Positions 38,492 to 48,749 of a stretch of DNA of 64,000 bases are shown here, in pieces. How positions within the stretch are numbered: the first letter of the stretch is position 1; each line of letters begins with the position of its first letter. A program made the position numbers and the translations under genes. Source of the DNA: Huiozyma naganishii CBS 8797 (taxonomy: Eukaryota; Ascomycota; Saccharomycetes; Saccharomycetales; Saccharomycetaceae); contig NC_035927.1 in assembly GCF_000348985.1 (NCBI RefSeq), positions 310,001 through 374,000 on the forward strand, written 5' to 3'. Under the pieces are notes generated by a model. It was not told the origin of the DNA and did not search any database. It saw nothing but the letters and a program-made list of their open reading frames with translations.

Positions 38492-41227
38492 ATGAAATTT
38501 GATATCAAGAAAGCATTCAGTAACAGGTCTGATAGGGTCAAAGGGATTGACTTTCACCCCAGTGAACCGTGGGTTTTAACGACCTTATACTCGGGTAAGA
38601 TTGAAATTTGGAACTATGAGACTCAACAAGAGGTTAGATCGATTCATGTTACGGAGACGCCTGTAAGAGCCGGTAGATTCATTGCCAGAAAGAATTGGAT
38701 TGTGGTCGGTTCTGACGACTTCAGACTCAGGATTTTCAACTATAACACTGGTGAAAAAATTTCTGATTTCGAAGCCCACCCTGACTATATCCGTTCCATT
38801 GCAGTGCATCCCACCAAACCTTACGTGATAACAGGCAGTGATGATTTGACGGTTAAACTATGGAATTGGGAAAAGAATTGGGCTTTGGAACAAACTTTTG
38901 AAGGACATGATCACTTTGTCATGAGTGTCGCCTTCAATCCAAAGGACCCTAACACTTTTGCTTCTGGTTGTTTGGATCGCACCGTTAAAGTGTGGTCTTT
39001 AGGCCAAAGTCAGCCAAACTTCACCTTGGTCACTGGCCAGGAAAAGGGGGTGAACTATGTAGACTACTATCCATTACCGGATAAGCCATATTTGCTGACT
39101 GCCTCTGACGATATGACTGTCAAGATTTGGGATTATCAAACGAAGTCATGTGTCGCCACGTTGGAAGGGCACATGGCTAATGTCTCCTTTGCCATTTTCC
39201 ACCCCACATTGCCTATTATTATATCCGGGTCCGAGGACGGGACTGTGAAAATTTGGAACTCCTCCACCTACAAGATTGAAAAGACTTTAAACTTAGGCTT
39301 GGAAAGAAGTTGGTGTATTGCCTCCCACCCAACAGGTAAGAAGAATTACATTGCCGCTGGTTTCGACAACGGGTTTACTGTTTTGTCCCTTGGTAATGAT
39401 ATCCCAGCTCTATCGCTTGATCCTGTTGGTAAGTTAGTCTGGGCTGGTGGTAAGAACGCTGCGGCATCCGATATATTTACCGCTGTTATCAGGGGCAATG
39501 AAGCTGTGGAAGAAGGCGAACCGCTTCCTTTACAGACAAAGGAGTTGGGGACTGTAGATATCTTTCCACAGACTTTGAGTCACTCGCCCAACGGTCGGTT
39601 TGTTACCGTGGTCGGTGATGGAGAGTTCGTCATATACACTGCTTTGGCATGGAGGAATAAGGCTTTTGGTAAGTGTACAGACTTTGTCTGGGGTCCTGAT
39701 TCCAACAGCTATGCATTGATCGATGAAACCGGTGTCATTAAATACTACAAGAATTTTAAGGAGGTCACGTCTTGGTCTGTTCCATTGGCTTACTCCGTCG
39801 ACAAGTTATTTGGCGGGTCACTCCTAGGGGCCAAATCTGATGGGTTTGTTTATTTCTTTGACTGGGAAACAGCTACTTTGGTAAGAAGAATAGACATTGA
39901 TGCAAAAGAAATTGTCTGGTCTGAAAATGGTGATTTAGTTATGCTGATCAACGACAAAGATGAGCGTTCTCCCGACGCAGCCAGTGCATACTCTTTGGTA
40001 TTCAACAGAGATACTTTTCTAGATGCCGTCAACAGCGGAGAAGTTAACGACGAGGAAGGTGTCGAGGACTCATTTGATGTTCTGAACGAACTAAATGAGC
40101 CTATAACTTCAGGTAAATGGGTTGGTGATGTTTTTATTTTTACCACCTCAACGAATAAACTAAATTACTTTGTTGGTGGCAAGATGTATAACTTGGCCCA
40201 TTACACCAAGGAGATGTATTTGCTAGGATATTTGGCTCGTGACAATATGGTTTACTTAGCCGACAGAGAAGTTCATGTTTACTCCCACCCCGTCTCGCTA
40301 GAGGTCCTGGAGTTCCAAACTTTGATCCTAAGGAGTGAAGTCGACGAAGCAATGGAAACGGTCCTGCCAAACATTCAAGACAAGGACTCTTTAAGCAAAA
40401 TTGCAAGATTTTTAGAGGGTCAAGAGTACTATCAGGAGGCGTTGGAGATTACGCCAGACAATGATCAGAAATTTGACTTAGCTATCAAGACTGGTCAGTT
40501 ACCACTAGCTCATGATTTGTTGAAAGAGGTCGACAATGAATTGAAATGGAGATCGTTGGGGGACTCTGCACTGAAAAATTTCAACTTTCAATTGGCTATT
40601 GAATCATACGAGAAGGCACACGACCTGGAGTCCTTGTTTCTCCTATATTCCTCCTTCAACGATAGTGAAGGCTTGGGCCAAGTTGCCAAAAACGCTGAAC
40701 TGGTTGGTAAATTCAATGTTGCTTTCAACGCTTATTGGATGAATGGGGATATTGAGGCTATTAAAAAGCTGCTGATCAAAGCAAATAGGTTTTCTGAAGC
40801 ATCGGTATTTGGTTTAACATATGGCTGCAATGAACTTGATCAACTTATTGAACAGTGGAAAGAGAAGCTACTAATTGCTGGCAAGAAGGGTATTGCTGAA
40901 AGAGTTTATTTACCAGGTGAAGACGGAGCCCAGTTTCCAGCAACAGTTACAGATTCTAAAACTTTGATCGATATCGAATCTACTGCTACACCTGATGAGA
41001 GCTCTTCCGATCCTGCGGAACCTGTGGAGCCCGTAAAGCCAGTTGATGATGATACAGAAGCACTAGTGCAGGTTGCGTCTGAGGATGAACCAGATAAGGA
41101 GGAGACTGTTGCCGAAGACGAACCTCAGACGAAGAGCAATGCTGTTAAAGAAGAGGTAAAAAGCGAAGACGAAGAAGAATTCCAGGAATCGAGTGATAAG
41201 GAACCAACACCTGAAAAGTCCAGTTAG
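38492..41227 (+). CDS. SEC27: SEC27, beta'-COP subunit of coatomer
   Basis: A 911-residue protein (889 in S. cerevisiae). I chose the ATG at 38492 because MKFDIKKAFSNRSDRVKG is the conserved start of the family. An in-frame ATG at 38414 would add 26 residues of no resemblance. The WD40 propeller covers about residues 1-300 (repeats such as VHPTKPYVITGSDDLTVKLW), then the second propeller and the coatomer alpha-solenoid to about 800, and an acidic Glu/Pro/Ser-rich tail of about 100 residues. Sec27 forms the COPI coat with Ret1 and Sec28 and binds dilysine cargo for Golgi-to-ER transport. No 5' intron is needed for the reading frame. It precedes MRM2 convergently, as in YGL137W-YGL136C. Confidence 0.97.
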   Translation: MKFDIKKAFSNRSDRVKGIDFHPSEPWVLTTLYSGKIEIWNYETQQEVRSIHVTETPVRAGRFIARKNWIVVGSDDFRLRIFNYNTGEKISDFEAHPDYIRSIAVHPTKPYVITGSDDLTVKLWNWEKNWALEQTFEGHDHFVMSVAFNPKDPNTFASGCLDRTVKVWSLGQSQPNFTLVTGQEKGVNYVDYYPLPDKPYLLTASDDMTVKIWDYQTKSCVATLEGHMANVSFAIFHPTLPIIISGSEDGTVKIWNSSTYKIEKTLNLGLERSWCIASHPTGKKNYIAAGFDNGFTVLSLGNDIPALSLDPVGKLVWAGGKNAAASDIFTAVIRGNEAVEEGEPLPLQTKELGTVDIFPQTLSHSPNGRFVTVVGDGEFVIYTALAWRNKAFGKCTDFVWGPDSNSYALIDETGVIKYYKNFKEVTSWSVPLAYSVDKLFGGSLLGAKSDGFVYFFDWETATLVRRIDIDAKEIVWSENGDLVMLINDKDERSPDAASAYSLVFNRDTFLDAVNSGEVNDEEGVEDSFDVLNELNEPITSGKWVGDVFIFTTSTNKLNYFVGGKMYNLAHYTKEMYLLGYLARDNMVYLADREVHVYSHPVSLEVLEFQTLILRSEVDEAMETVLPNIQDKDSLSKIARFLEGQEYYQEALEITPDNDQKFDLAIKTGQLPLAHDLLKEVDNELKWRSLGDSALKNFNFQLAIESYEKAHDLESLFLLYSSFNDSEGLGQVAKNAELVGKFNVAFNAYWMNGDIEAIKKLLIKANRFSEASVFGLTYGCNELDQLIEQWKEKLLIAGKKGIAERVYLPGEDGAQFPATVTDSKTLIDIESTATPDESSSDPAEPVEPVKPVDDDTEALVQVASEDEPDKEETVAEDEPQTKSNAVKEEVKSEDEEEFQESSDKEPTPEKSS

Positions 41228-41398
41228 TTATAGTAGCCATTTAATCTACAGACAATGTATATTTTAATTAGAAAAAAACACACGCTTCCCTTACGATAAT
41301 ACCACCAATCATTGTGTATTATAATGCAACCATTGCAGCACCGCCATTTAACCGTTATGCCCCCAAACGAATATCTACATGCTTCTGTTTTCCCTTGA

Positions 41399-42328
41399 TT
41401 AGGAAGTGAAAACAGCTACTTTATCGACCTTTGCCTTTTTTTTCAATCCAACAAAATAAGCTTCTTTAGATTCGCTTCTCGAAGAAGCAGGCTTGAAAAT
41501 ATGAACTTTATCAAATACAGATCTCAAGCGTTTTTCAAATGACTTATCTTCCTTGCCCCGGTACAATTTGCAGACAAACGCTCCCTTGGGTTTCAGCAAA
41601 TCTATAGCAGTTACTAATGCAGCATCGCAGAGATCGATTGACAACAAATGATCACGTAATGGTACACCTGATGTGTTCATCAACATGTCACTTAGGATAA
41701 CGTCAATGGGTCTCTTGGCAATTTTCCCTGTGTGCGCATGGTCGTCAGCAGTAAAAATTTCTCTATACTCCTCATTATCTTGTTCAGCCTCTCTTTCCAC
41801 TGTATCTTCTATTGTGTTGAGTCTTGGCGGTAGATATCCATGGTCTTTATCTATTGGGATCGAATGGGTATTGAAGAGTCGATCCACTTGGAAATGTTTC
41901 GAAAAGTATAATCTGATAAGATCTTGGGTCTTTGAGGAAAGGATATTAGCCTGTAAAGAGCTGACACCGCGTGGTGGTTCGCAAGGTAAGATATCGACCC
42001 CAAGAATCATACTGCTTGGATCTGTTCTTTGCCTTGCGACCAAAGACCAAGAACCTGGTGCGAACCCTAAATCCAACACGCTTTGTGGCACATCGCTCTT
42101 GAATAATTTGTACTTGTCATCAATTTCCATCAATTTGAAAGATGCTCTAGACTTTAAGTTTCGAAGTTTAGCCTCCTTCGAGTATACGTCATTCTGTTGT
42201 CTGTTAATCCATTTGTTGCTGCTGCTGGAGTGCAACCGTAACCATTCCCCAGATCGTGGTAAAAGCGATACAAGATTTTTGGCACGCGGAGAAACTCTCC
42301 ATTTGCTAAAGAGTACCACCGAAGACAT
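41399..42328 (-). CDS. MRM2: MRM2, mitochondrial 21S rRNA 2'-O-methyltransferase
   Basis: This 309-residue protein (320 in S. cerevisiae) of the FtsJ/RrmJ family methylates a uridine in the peptidyl-transferase loop of mitochondrial large rRNA. It has a basic, Ser-rich N-terminal leader (about 1-38). The catalytic Lys is in the SRASFKLMEID block. The SAM site VLDLGFAPGSW is at about residue 85, the catalytic Asp in DVILSDML (about 212), and the second Lys in FVCKLYRG (about 252). An acidic insert at about 165-200 separates strands. It is convergent with SEC27. RPL1, which should follow on the ancestral order, is missing from the next 4.5 kb. Confidence 0.95.
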   Translation of the reverse strand: MSSVVLFSKWRVSPRAKNLVSLLPRSGEWLRLHSSSSNKWINRQQNDVYSKEAKLRNLKSRASFKLMEIDDKYKLFKSDVPQSVLDLGFAPGSWSLVARQRTDPSSMILGVDILPCEPPRGVSSLQANILSSKTQDLIRLYFSKHFQVDRLFNTHSIPIDKDHGYLPPRLNTIEDTVEREAEQDNEEYREIFTADDHAHTGKIAKRPIDVILSDMLMNTSGVPLRDHLLSIDLCDAALVTAIDLLKPKGAFVCKLYRGKEDKSFEKRLRSVFDKVHIFKPASSRSESKEAYFVGLKKKAKVDKVAVFTS

Positions 42329-43927
42329 AGCGAAAAAGGAATGAGAAGAAGTATGTGAGGGAGATGACCTACTACTACGATAGTTAGTCTACCTGATTTA
42401 TAAGTAAGAAGAACAGGCAGCGCCAAATTTGGTCGAAAAATGCAAAATTCTATGCGAAAATGCCCATAAGTGCTTATTATGAAATTGAAAAGCGACACCG
42501 TACAAGAAGCAGAAGTTGCTTGAAATTTACCGTTTTTCTAAACCCAACTTAATTACCCATTACACATGTCCTATCGAGACGCTATTAGGTGTTGCAAACT
42601 ATACAAGATAGAGCTAATCCAACTCATGTTGGCTCTGGACTTACATAAAGATATTCACCACCTTGGAATCGAAATAATTTAGGAGTGCTTGATACCGCGT
42701 AGCAACGCAAGACTGATTCGGAGTCTGAATTTGACTCCACCGCTCTGACACAAGGTGGAGACCGCAGCTTTAGAAAACCTCAAAATTATAGACTTAGGCG
42801 ACTTGTATACCAGGTAGAGTTTGTCTGAGCTTATTCTCTGCTCCTCACTCAAATTGTTTGAGTGTATGAGGGCAGATACTCTTTTTGTTGTCGGAAGCAA
42901 ATTGGGATCTCCGCTTGCCAGTGGTCATCAAAAGTACAAATATATGTACTATGTCAACACGCAAGATGCAATTATGCTGTCACTAATATTGATTCTGCTC
43001 CCTTGACGATTGATCCCGAAATAGGGTTTTACAAGAGGGAGGTGTGCGTGCATAACTTGTTCTTTCATGCCAACGACTTAGAACTTTTCACCCTATTTCT
43101 AAAGAAAACTTCAACCATCCTAAACCAAAGCTTTTCCTTGCTTATCAAGTAATACACGGAAATGTGTGCTGGAGTTGTCAAAATCAATCACACCAGAGAC
43201 AGATATGGGGAAATCTACCCCTTCACGGGGCTACACACTTCACTCAGAAATAGCTTGTGTGTATGGATTTCCTCCCAAGTGCTCAAGTAGAAGCTGGTCA
43301 AACACAGAAATCTGTGCCAGCAGTCTACCAAAGAAGGCCATGCACCAGACCTCAGGAGTGTTTAAACTACGTACACCGGGGGAATAAGGAACTTAACAAG
43401 GCGGAGACAGAACAATATCGGTCATGCTTTTGTCCAGACCAGTATCTCAAATGTCCTTATGGAGTTTTCTTAGTATATCCCGAAGATAATTTCCTGGGGG
43501 GCGCATCTTCGCGTAGTCGTGCAGCTCATCCCTCGAGACAGTCTCCAAGCACCGCGTCTGCCACTGGGTGACAGTGCAAGTAGTCTGGATCTCTGTCTGC
43601 ATTGGGTCCTCAGCCGTTCCTCTAACAGGAAACTAAAACAGTGGTACCTTTCCCAAAAGGGACGACGATTCCCTTTTGGGACAGAGATGCAGTAAACATA
43701 TATAACGTGAGAGGAAGACATGCTATTTTGTTGGTCAGTTCCTAGTGGAAGAGGATGTGATATGGTTCCGGAGTGCTTGACAAATAGCATGATTTCATTG
43801 GAGGAAGGAGGGAAGGGGAGCGACCTCTGGAATCATTAGTGTTTCCTCGAGTAACACATATATAGACAGGTAAAAAAATGGTGCGGATCCACCCCATGCT
43901 CGAAGACCAACGTACCAAACCACCAAA
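42329..43927. other. 1.6 kb interval between MRM2 and the adhesin-like gene
   Basis: No credible gene; open frames are below 105 codons and unlike any family I know. RPL1 would be expected in this neighbourhood, but no trace of its text is visible in any frame. The region contains an exact 12-nt inverted repeat pair at 43651-43681 about 250 bp upstream of the adhesin-like gene. Confidence 0.5.
43651..43681. promoter_or_regulatory. Paired palindromic CCC(A/T)4GGG-type sites upstream of the adhesin-like gene
   Basis: TCCCAAAAGGGA at 43651-43662 and its exact reverse complement TCCCTTTTGGGA at 43670-43681 are separated by 7 nt. Each half resembles a MADS-box (Mcm1/Rlm1-like) CC-N6-GG site. The pair could also fold as a cruciform. 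It lies 247-277 bp before the ATG at 43928. Role inferred only. Confidence 0.4.
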
Positions 43928-45783
43928 ATGCTCAGAAACTTCAGAATAGTGCTACTGGCAACGATTTCTTTGTTGTGCGCAGCTCTTGCGCAAATAGTAA
44001 CCGATGGACTGGTTGTAACTGATAATGTTACTTTGAGCGGAGATCGCGTCTTTAACGGTAACGTCACGGTCGAGAAGGGTGCCAGTTTAACTCTTACAGG
44101 CGGGTGCTATACGTTCGATAACGATGTGAACATATATGGTAATTTAGTTGTTGAGTTAGGTGAATGCAATGAAGGTTTATTCGACGCTACTGCCTCATCA
44201 GTCAACATTACTGGTACAGTAGAACTTTATTCTTCGGGTGCTGCACACTTGGACTCGAAAGCTTTTCTTAACTTAGGGCACATTTACCTAAGACACAGTG
44301 AAGGACCTGATAGTAATGTATGGTGGATTATCCAGGTTTCGCAAAGTTTCTTAAACAAGGGCACAATATATATGGAGAACGATAATAGATTGTCATCAAT
44401 GGAAGTTGATATTTTGAATCCAAACGGTGTTCCGATCGTGAATGATGGACTCATAAGTGTGAAGGGCCAGTCACAAGCTTTTAACTCAACGACAATTAAT
44501 ACTGACGGCATACAACTGTTTACGGTTCAGGGGAAGTTGCAAGGTTCTGGAACAATGGAAATAACAAATGGGTTTTTAGGCTTGTCCTCGTCACAATATT
44601 TAGAGCAGCAGAACATCGTTTTGAAAGGCTCAATTCTATTTATGGTCGCTTATGAAAGTTCCAGCGCTTTTGTGCGTGGATTAAGCGATTCAATAATAGT
44701 TTTTAACGACCCCGCAGTGCTCGATTTCAGTGCAACTGTGCAAGATGGAAAAGTATCAATTGAGATACCGAATAGTGTCTATACAATAACGGATTTGGAT
44801 AACATGGTTACAACTTGCGACTTGATTAAGAAAACCTTCATCTATAGCAGTCAAGGAACATCGTCGCTATTACATGGTTTGCAGTTCAATGGTCCCTTTT
44901 CTCCCATCCCAGAACCAAAAACTACAACAGAGGTAGTGGGCGGTACAATGGGAGTTGAATACGTCACCTCCTACTCAAGAATAGAGGAGAACGGAACTTG
45001 TGGGTTTGGGAGTACTGTTTACTCGAGGACCTTTTCCACTTTTATCAGTGTAAACCCATCAAGCCACCACTCCTCGAGCGTGAGTTCGTCTGCATCCCAA
45101 TCATCCCGCACCTCACTGGTTAGTAGCCGCGCCAGCACCGGTTTTTCGAGATCCAGCTCTTCTCAGCCTTCTTCGAGGAGTGGGTCGGATGAATTGTCTA
45201 AACCTGCGGGCGTGTCAGGTAGTATCTCTGCCGCCTCCAGTTCCATTGAGTCGGACCGCAGATCGATCAACTCCGGGTACAGTAGCAGTACTGTTTCCGT
45301 AACATCATCAGCTGAAAAGACTGTTTCCACAGGAGAAATGCAAACTGAACACCCTACTGAGAAGTCAAGAACAGACAGCTTGCCCAAGACGGCAACGGAA
45401 AATACCATGTTTCTACATGTATTGAAGACTGTGGGACACATACTACAGGTCCGGCAAACAATCTAGTTCATAGCAGTCAACATTTGGGTGGTGGTGCGAA
45501 TGATGAGGAACAGTCGGCCCATCGAAAAGGAAGCGGGAATACGGAAACCAGCAGCAAACTGGCAACAAGAATTCCTACCCCCCAAAGCGCGTCGGCAACA
45601 ACGACTACGTGAGGATCGAATGGTATCCCACCAACACCCAAAGTTGCTCCCACTGGCCCCAGCGGCACGCCCAAGGGTGCTGCCACGGGGGGTGTTTCAA
45701 CTTACGGTGGAAGTGGGATAGTTTTCAAGCCTAGTTTATTTTGGACTGCTGTGTTTGCAGTTCTACTGCTGGGTATCATGTGA
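43928..45783 (+). pseudogene. GPI-anchored adhesin-like cell-wall protein gene, frameshifted and with an internal stop
   Basis: The first frame (43928-45466, 512 codons) has a clear signal peptide (MLRNFRIVLLATISLLCAALAQ). A beta-strand-rich N-terminal domain of about 350 residues follows (repeated GNVTVEKGASLTLTGG-like turns, several cysteines, many N-glycosylation sites) that looks like the Hyphal_reg_CWP domain of fungal adhesins. A Ser-rich stalk occupies about 375-470. This frame then runs into unlikely sequence and stops at 45464-45466. A second register, entered after a 1-nt loss somewhere at about 45350-45400, continues sensibly (DGNGKYHVSTCIEDCGT), meets a TGA at 45610-45612, and goes on to a GPI-type tail: small residues (GGVSTYGGSG) and a hydrophobic end, VFKPSLFWTAVFAVLLLGIM, with the stop at 45781-45783. 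So the anchor is encoded but cut off by two lesions. It sits where RPL1 and its flanks would be expected. Confidence 0.78.
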
Positions 45784-46848
45784 ATAAAAGGTGACAAAAC
45801 TCATTTCCGTAAGAGCTAAAGTAGATTGCGGTTAATTAAAGTGTGTAGGGGTTTTTTGATAATTTTATTTACACCGTATATGTAGTTATACCAGTTGTTA
45901 ACGGTTGTACTTGCTTGTCTCGAGGGTTTTAATATTTGTCGATACTGACTTTCATACGTTAACGGGTCATTTCAATGGTCCATGGTTTAATATTACAAGG
46001 GTCTGTCATCCCGGCCAGGTGACCGGTGTTGGGACCATTAGGGCTCTGACAAACAATAATTGCAAACTCGGTTCTATCAAAAGATACATAAAGTGTTATG
46101 CAAAACTACGAGAAGATTATCTCGACGACAATCTTTTGAATGAAAACTTTTCTTATAGAACGTTTCAGGCAAGAGGTCAGAGCTTGCAACAAATTGACTA
46201 CACTACGCACCAGAGTTGCGTAAAAACCGATAGTATTGCCGGCTCTCCCGTGTGTCAATAACAAGTGCTGACATTGGACTACACAAATATGCATTTTCAC
46301 TATTGCCGTAGAAGCTACCCGTAGAAGACTCATTTTGGCCAAGCACAAGCCGCCTGGCCAAAACATCAAAGAGGGTCCCGGGTTAACAATGCTCGAGGTG
46401 CAAGGGTTGATAGCCTTTTTCGCTAGACTTCTGCTGTTTCCAAGGCCCAGATTTTTTGCACTAAGCAGGCAGCAAGAGAGACAGGGCTCGGACGACTACA
46501 CTCCGTACCTGGTCTCTTTCCCGTCTGGAACATCTCGAAAAATCACTGTCACGAGTGAGCCCCAGTAACAATACTTCACTCTGGTAACCATGCGCTGCCA
46601 TACCAGTTGGACATTCACCCTTCGGGTAAATAGCTCCGCCGCTAAGAAAGGATCCTGCAAGCAAATTCTTCTTTGACTGAAAATCTTACTTTGATGGCGG
46701 AGATGTACCTCGACTGGGCGCGTCGCATTATTCAACCATCTTTGTTTCTCTGGACCTCTTTCCATCTTATATATAGGACTATAAAACGGTCCGTATAATT
46801 GCGATACTCGTAGGTTATCGGGGGAAGTAGTTCTCTGTGTCTGCGAGG
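45784..46848. other. Interval between the adhesin-like gene and PCL8/10
   Basis: About 1.06 kb. It contains a 118-codon open frame (45905-46261, plus) without family resemblance and a 9-bp inverted repeat: TTTTGGCCA at 46333-46341 with TGGCCAAAA at 46355-46363. Otherwise this is the promoter region of the cyclin gene, with a TATATA near 46771. Confidence 0.45.
45905..46261 (+). CDS. Doubtful 118-codon open frame
   Basis: A 118-codon frame whose product would have a hydrophobic start, several cysteines and a basic middle (KLGSIKRYIKCYAKLRED). I recognise no family. It lies just downstream of the broken adhesin gene. It could be chance, a decayed fragment, or a short lineage-specific gene. Confidence 0.15.
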   Translation: MYLLVSRVLIFVDTDFHTLTGHFNGPWFNITRVCHPGQVTGVGTIRALTNNNCKLGSIKRYIKCYAKLREDYLDDNLLNENFSYRTFQARGQSLQQIDYTTHQSCVKTDSIAGSPVCQ

Positions 46849-48300
46849 ATGGTCGATTCAGACAGGAACTGCTCATCGGAACCTACTTTCTACGATATGT
46901 CGGCTTCCCTACTGAGTTCGCTGGATTCTGCGGACAACTTACTCGGTGGTACGGAACGCGAGGTTGACGAAGATGACTATGGTGATGACGAATCCGCTCT
47001 CATTGAGTTAGATACAGAAACATTCGGACTGCCCATAAAAATGGACAATATAGATCACCAGAGCAGCAACTTCCCAGATATATCTGACGAGTTCAACTGT
47101 CTGAGACACAAATCCTCGAGTGCTTTGAGCTCTTCTGCAGATCCAGAAAAGAAAGTCAGGTTTCCCAAAGCCCTCGATGGATTAAGTGAGGATAGACCCA
47201 GTACATCATATATCGGTCTTGATTCGATTTCCGGGTCAAAATCAAGTTCAGGAACCAATCTGTCCTCTGCATCGAGACTGGGTAGCAAGATGGACATCGA
47301 ACAACTGATACTCTCCGCCAACGTTATGAACAAGTTCATCGACAAAAATATAGAATATATTAACATGTATCAGTCCGGGTTTTTTGAGAGTAAATCTAGT
47401 GTGAGCCTCATGAGTGGTGTACAGTCGCCGAATGCAAGAAGTGCGGTGCATTCCAATTTTGAGTTGACAGATCTAGAAGATTGCAGTGCCGACACGGATG
47501 ATACCGAAAACTGGAGCGGGAACGACGACTCTCTAGTGATTCAACGCAACCACAGCGAACAAAGTACCGGGAGGTCATCACCATTGGGTGTAGAGCTGGC
47601 TCGGAGCGAGGAACTGAGTAGAGACCTGCTGGATGAGTTACTGATAAAAGTGGCCAAAGAGTTTCGTGTAGATAGAGAGCAAGAACAGACAGAGCAAATG
47701 GAATATACGTGCATTCAAGTGTACACTGCAGTACCCCTACGGGAGAATATCCAGGAAGTAAACTGTTCCGAACTGGAGTCCATATCAACGGATGGTGCTA
47801 TACAGAACTTAATTGATACTTTCCACCGAATATTGGATCTTTCGGAACGGTGCCCCGAGAATTCTGCAGTCAAGTCTGAGCATGATCTGTGCAGCAGATT
47901 CATCATGAAAAATATACCCTCGCTGTCATTTGTGGACTTTATCAAGCGAATACACGACAAATGCCATTTTGATACTCCAGTGTATTTGTCGGCAACATAC
48001 CTTTTACAAATCCTGTTCCTCGAGAGATCTGCTGAATCGAACTCATTAGAGCTGAAGTTCAAATTGCAAAGAGATGGTCTCCATCGATTGATCATAGCGC
48101 TTGTCCGAATTAGCACAAAGCTACTAGAGGACCAGATACATTCACATGATTACTTTAGTAAAGTGTGTGGTGTTACAAAGAGGCTTTTGAGTAAGCTGGA
48201 ACTCTCCCTCCTGAAGTGTCTCAGCCGTGAACGACTGATGATCACAATGAAGAAACTGAATACCCCAACTCGCATCTTAGAGGAATTGAATGCTATGTAG
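46849..48300 (+). CDS. PCL8/PCL10: PCL8/PCL10, Pho85 cyclin controlling glycogen synthase
   Basis: This 483-residue protein starts at the ATG 46849-46851; the frame extends four codons upstream to a GTG only. S. cerevisiae Pcl8 has 492 residues and Pcl10 433. The N-terminal about 300 residues are acidic and Ser-rich, with a KKVRFPKALDGLS segment near 107 that recalls the basic, Phe-containing substrate-docking part of this pair. The cyclin box lies at about 310-460, with FVDFIKRIHDKCHFDTPVYLSATYLLQ typical of PHO80-like cyclins. With Pho85 it phosphorylates Gsy2 to restrain glycogen synthesis. It is followed by ITC1 as in YGL134W-YGL133W. Confidence 0.92.
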   Translation: MVDSDRNCSSEPTFYDMSASLLSSLDSADNLLGGTEREVDEDDYGDDESALIELDTETFGLPIKMDNIDHQSSNFPDISDEFNCLRHKSSSALSSSADPEKKVRFPKALDGLSEDRPSTSYIGLDSISGSKSSSGTNLSSASRLGSKMDIEQLILSANVMNKFIDKNIEYINMYQSGFFESKSSVSLMSGVQSPNARSAVHSNFELTDLEDCSADTDDTENWSGNDDSLVIQRNHSEQSTGRSSPLGVELARSEELSRDLLDELLIKVAKEFRVDREQEQTEQMEYTCIQVYTAVPLRENIQEVNCSELESISTDGAIQNLIDTFHRILDLSERCPENSAVKSEHDLCSRFIMKNIPSLSFVDFIKRIHDKCHFDTPVYLSATYLLQILFLERSAESNSLELKFKLQRDGLHRLIIALVRISTKLLEDQIHSHDYFSKVCGVTKRLLSKLELSLLKCLSRERLMITMKKLNTPTRILEELNAM

Positions 48301-48749
48301 ATAGCTTAACAACAGCTAATAACGCTTCATGGCGACTCTCGCATACGAACCGCTGTATTGCCATGGCAACGGTGGCATCGAAATAAACACCATATAATTT
48401 TTTATTTTTTTCACTTTTTTTTCTATAAAATATTGAAAGTAGTTATTCTTAACTTTATTGATATTGGGCAAGTATCCTATGTTAATAAGCGGAGATAAGG
48501 CGAAACAAGCACCAGTTTTGATTCTGGGAAGTGGTGCTGAGATATTCTTCTTTGGGCGGCTCGCTTCTTTTACTTTGAAACGGTATCACAATTTTCTCGT
48601 TTCATCTTATTTTGATCTGCTCCATTCAATTTAGAGTTATACAAGTCGACCTTATCACTTCAAGATCCTTTACACTTGAAGCTGAGCTTTCGTGAGAAGC
48701 GTATCTACTACTATTAGAGTGAATACGAAAAGCATACCTTTCATATCAA
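48301..48749. other. Intergenic region PCL8/10-ITC1
   Basis: AT-rich 449 bp with T runs; probable ITC1 promoter. No gene or RNA is recognised. SAR1, next to PCL8 on S. cerevisiae chromosome XVI, is absent. Confidence 0.5.

Noticed and set aside
41673..42344. 223-codon plus-strand frame opposite MRM2
   Set aside because: Shadow of MRM2, whose methyltransferase motifs are all on the minus strand.
42821..43571. Three overlapping short plus-strand frames after MRM2
   Set aside because: Each under 105 codons, no resemblance to RPL1 or any known protein, no shared frame.
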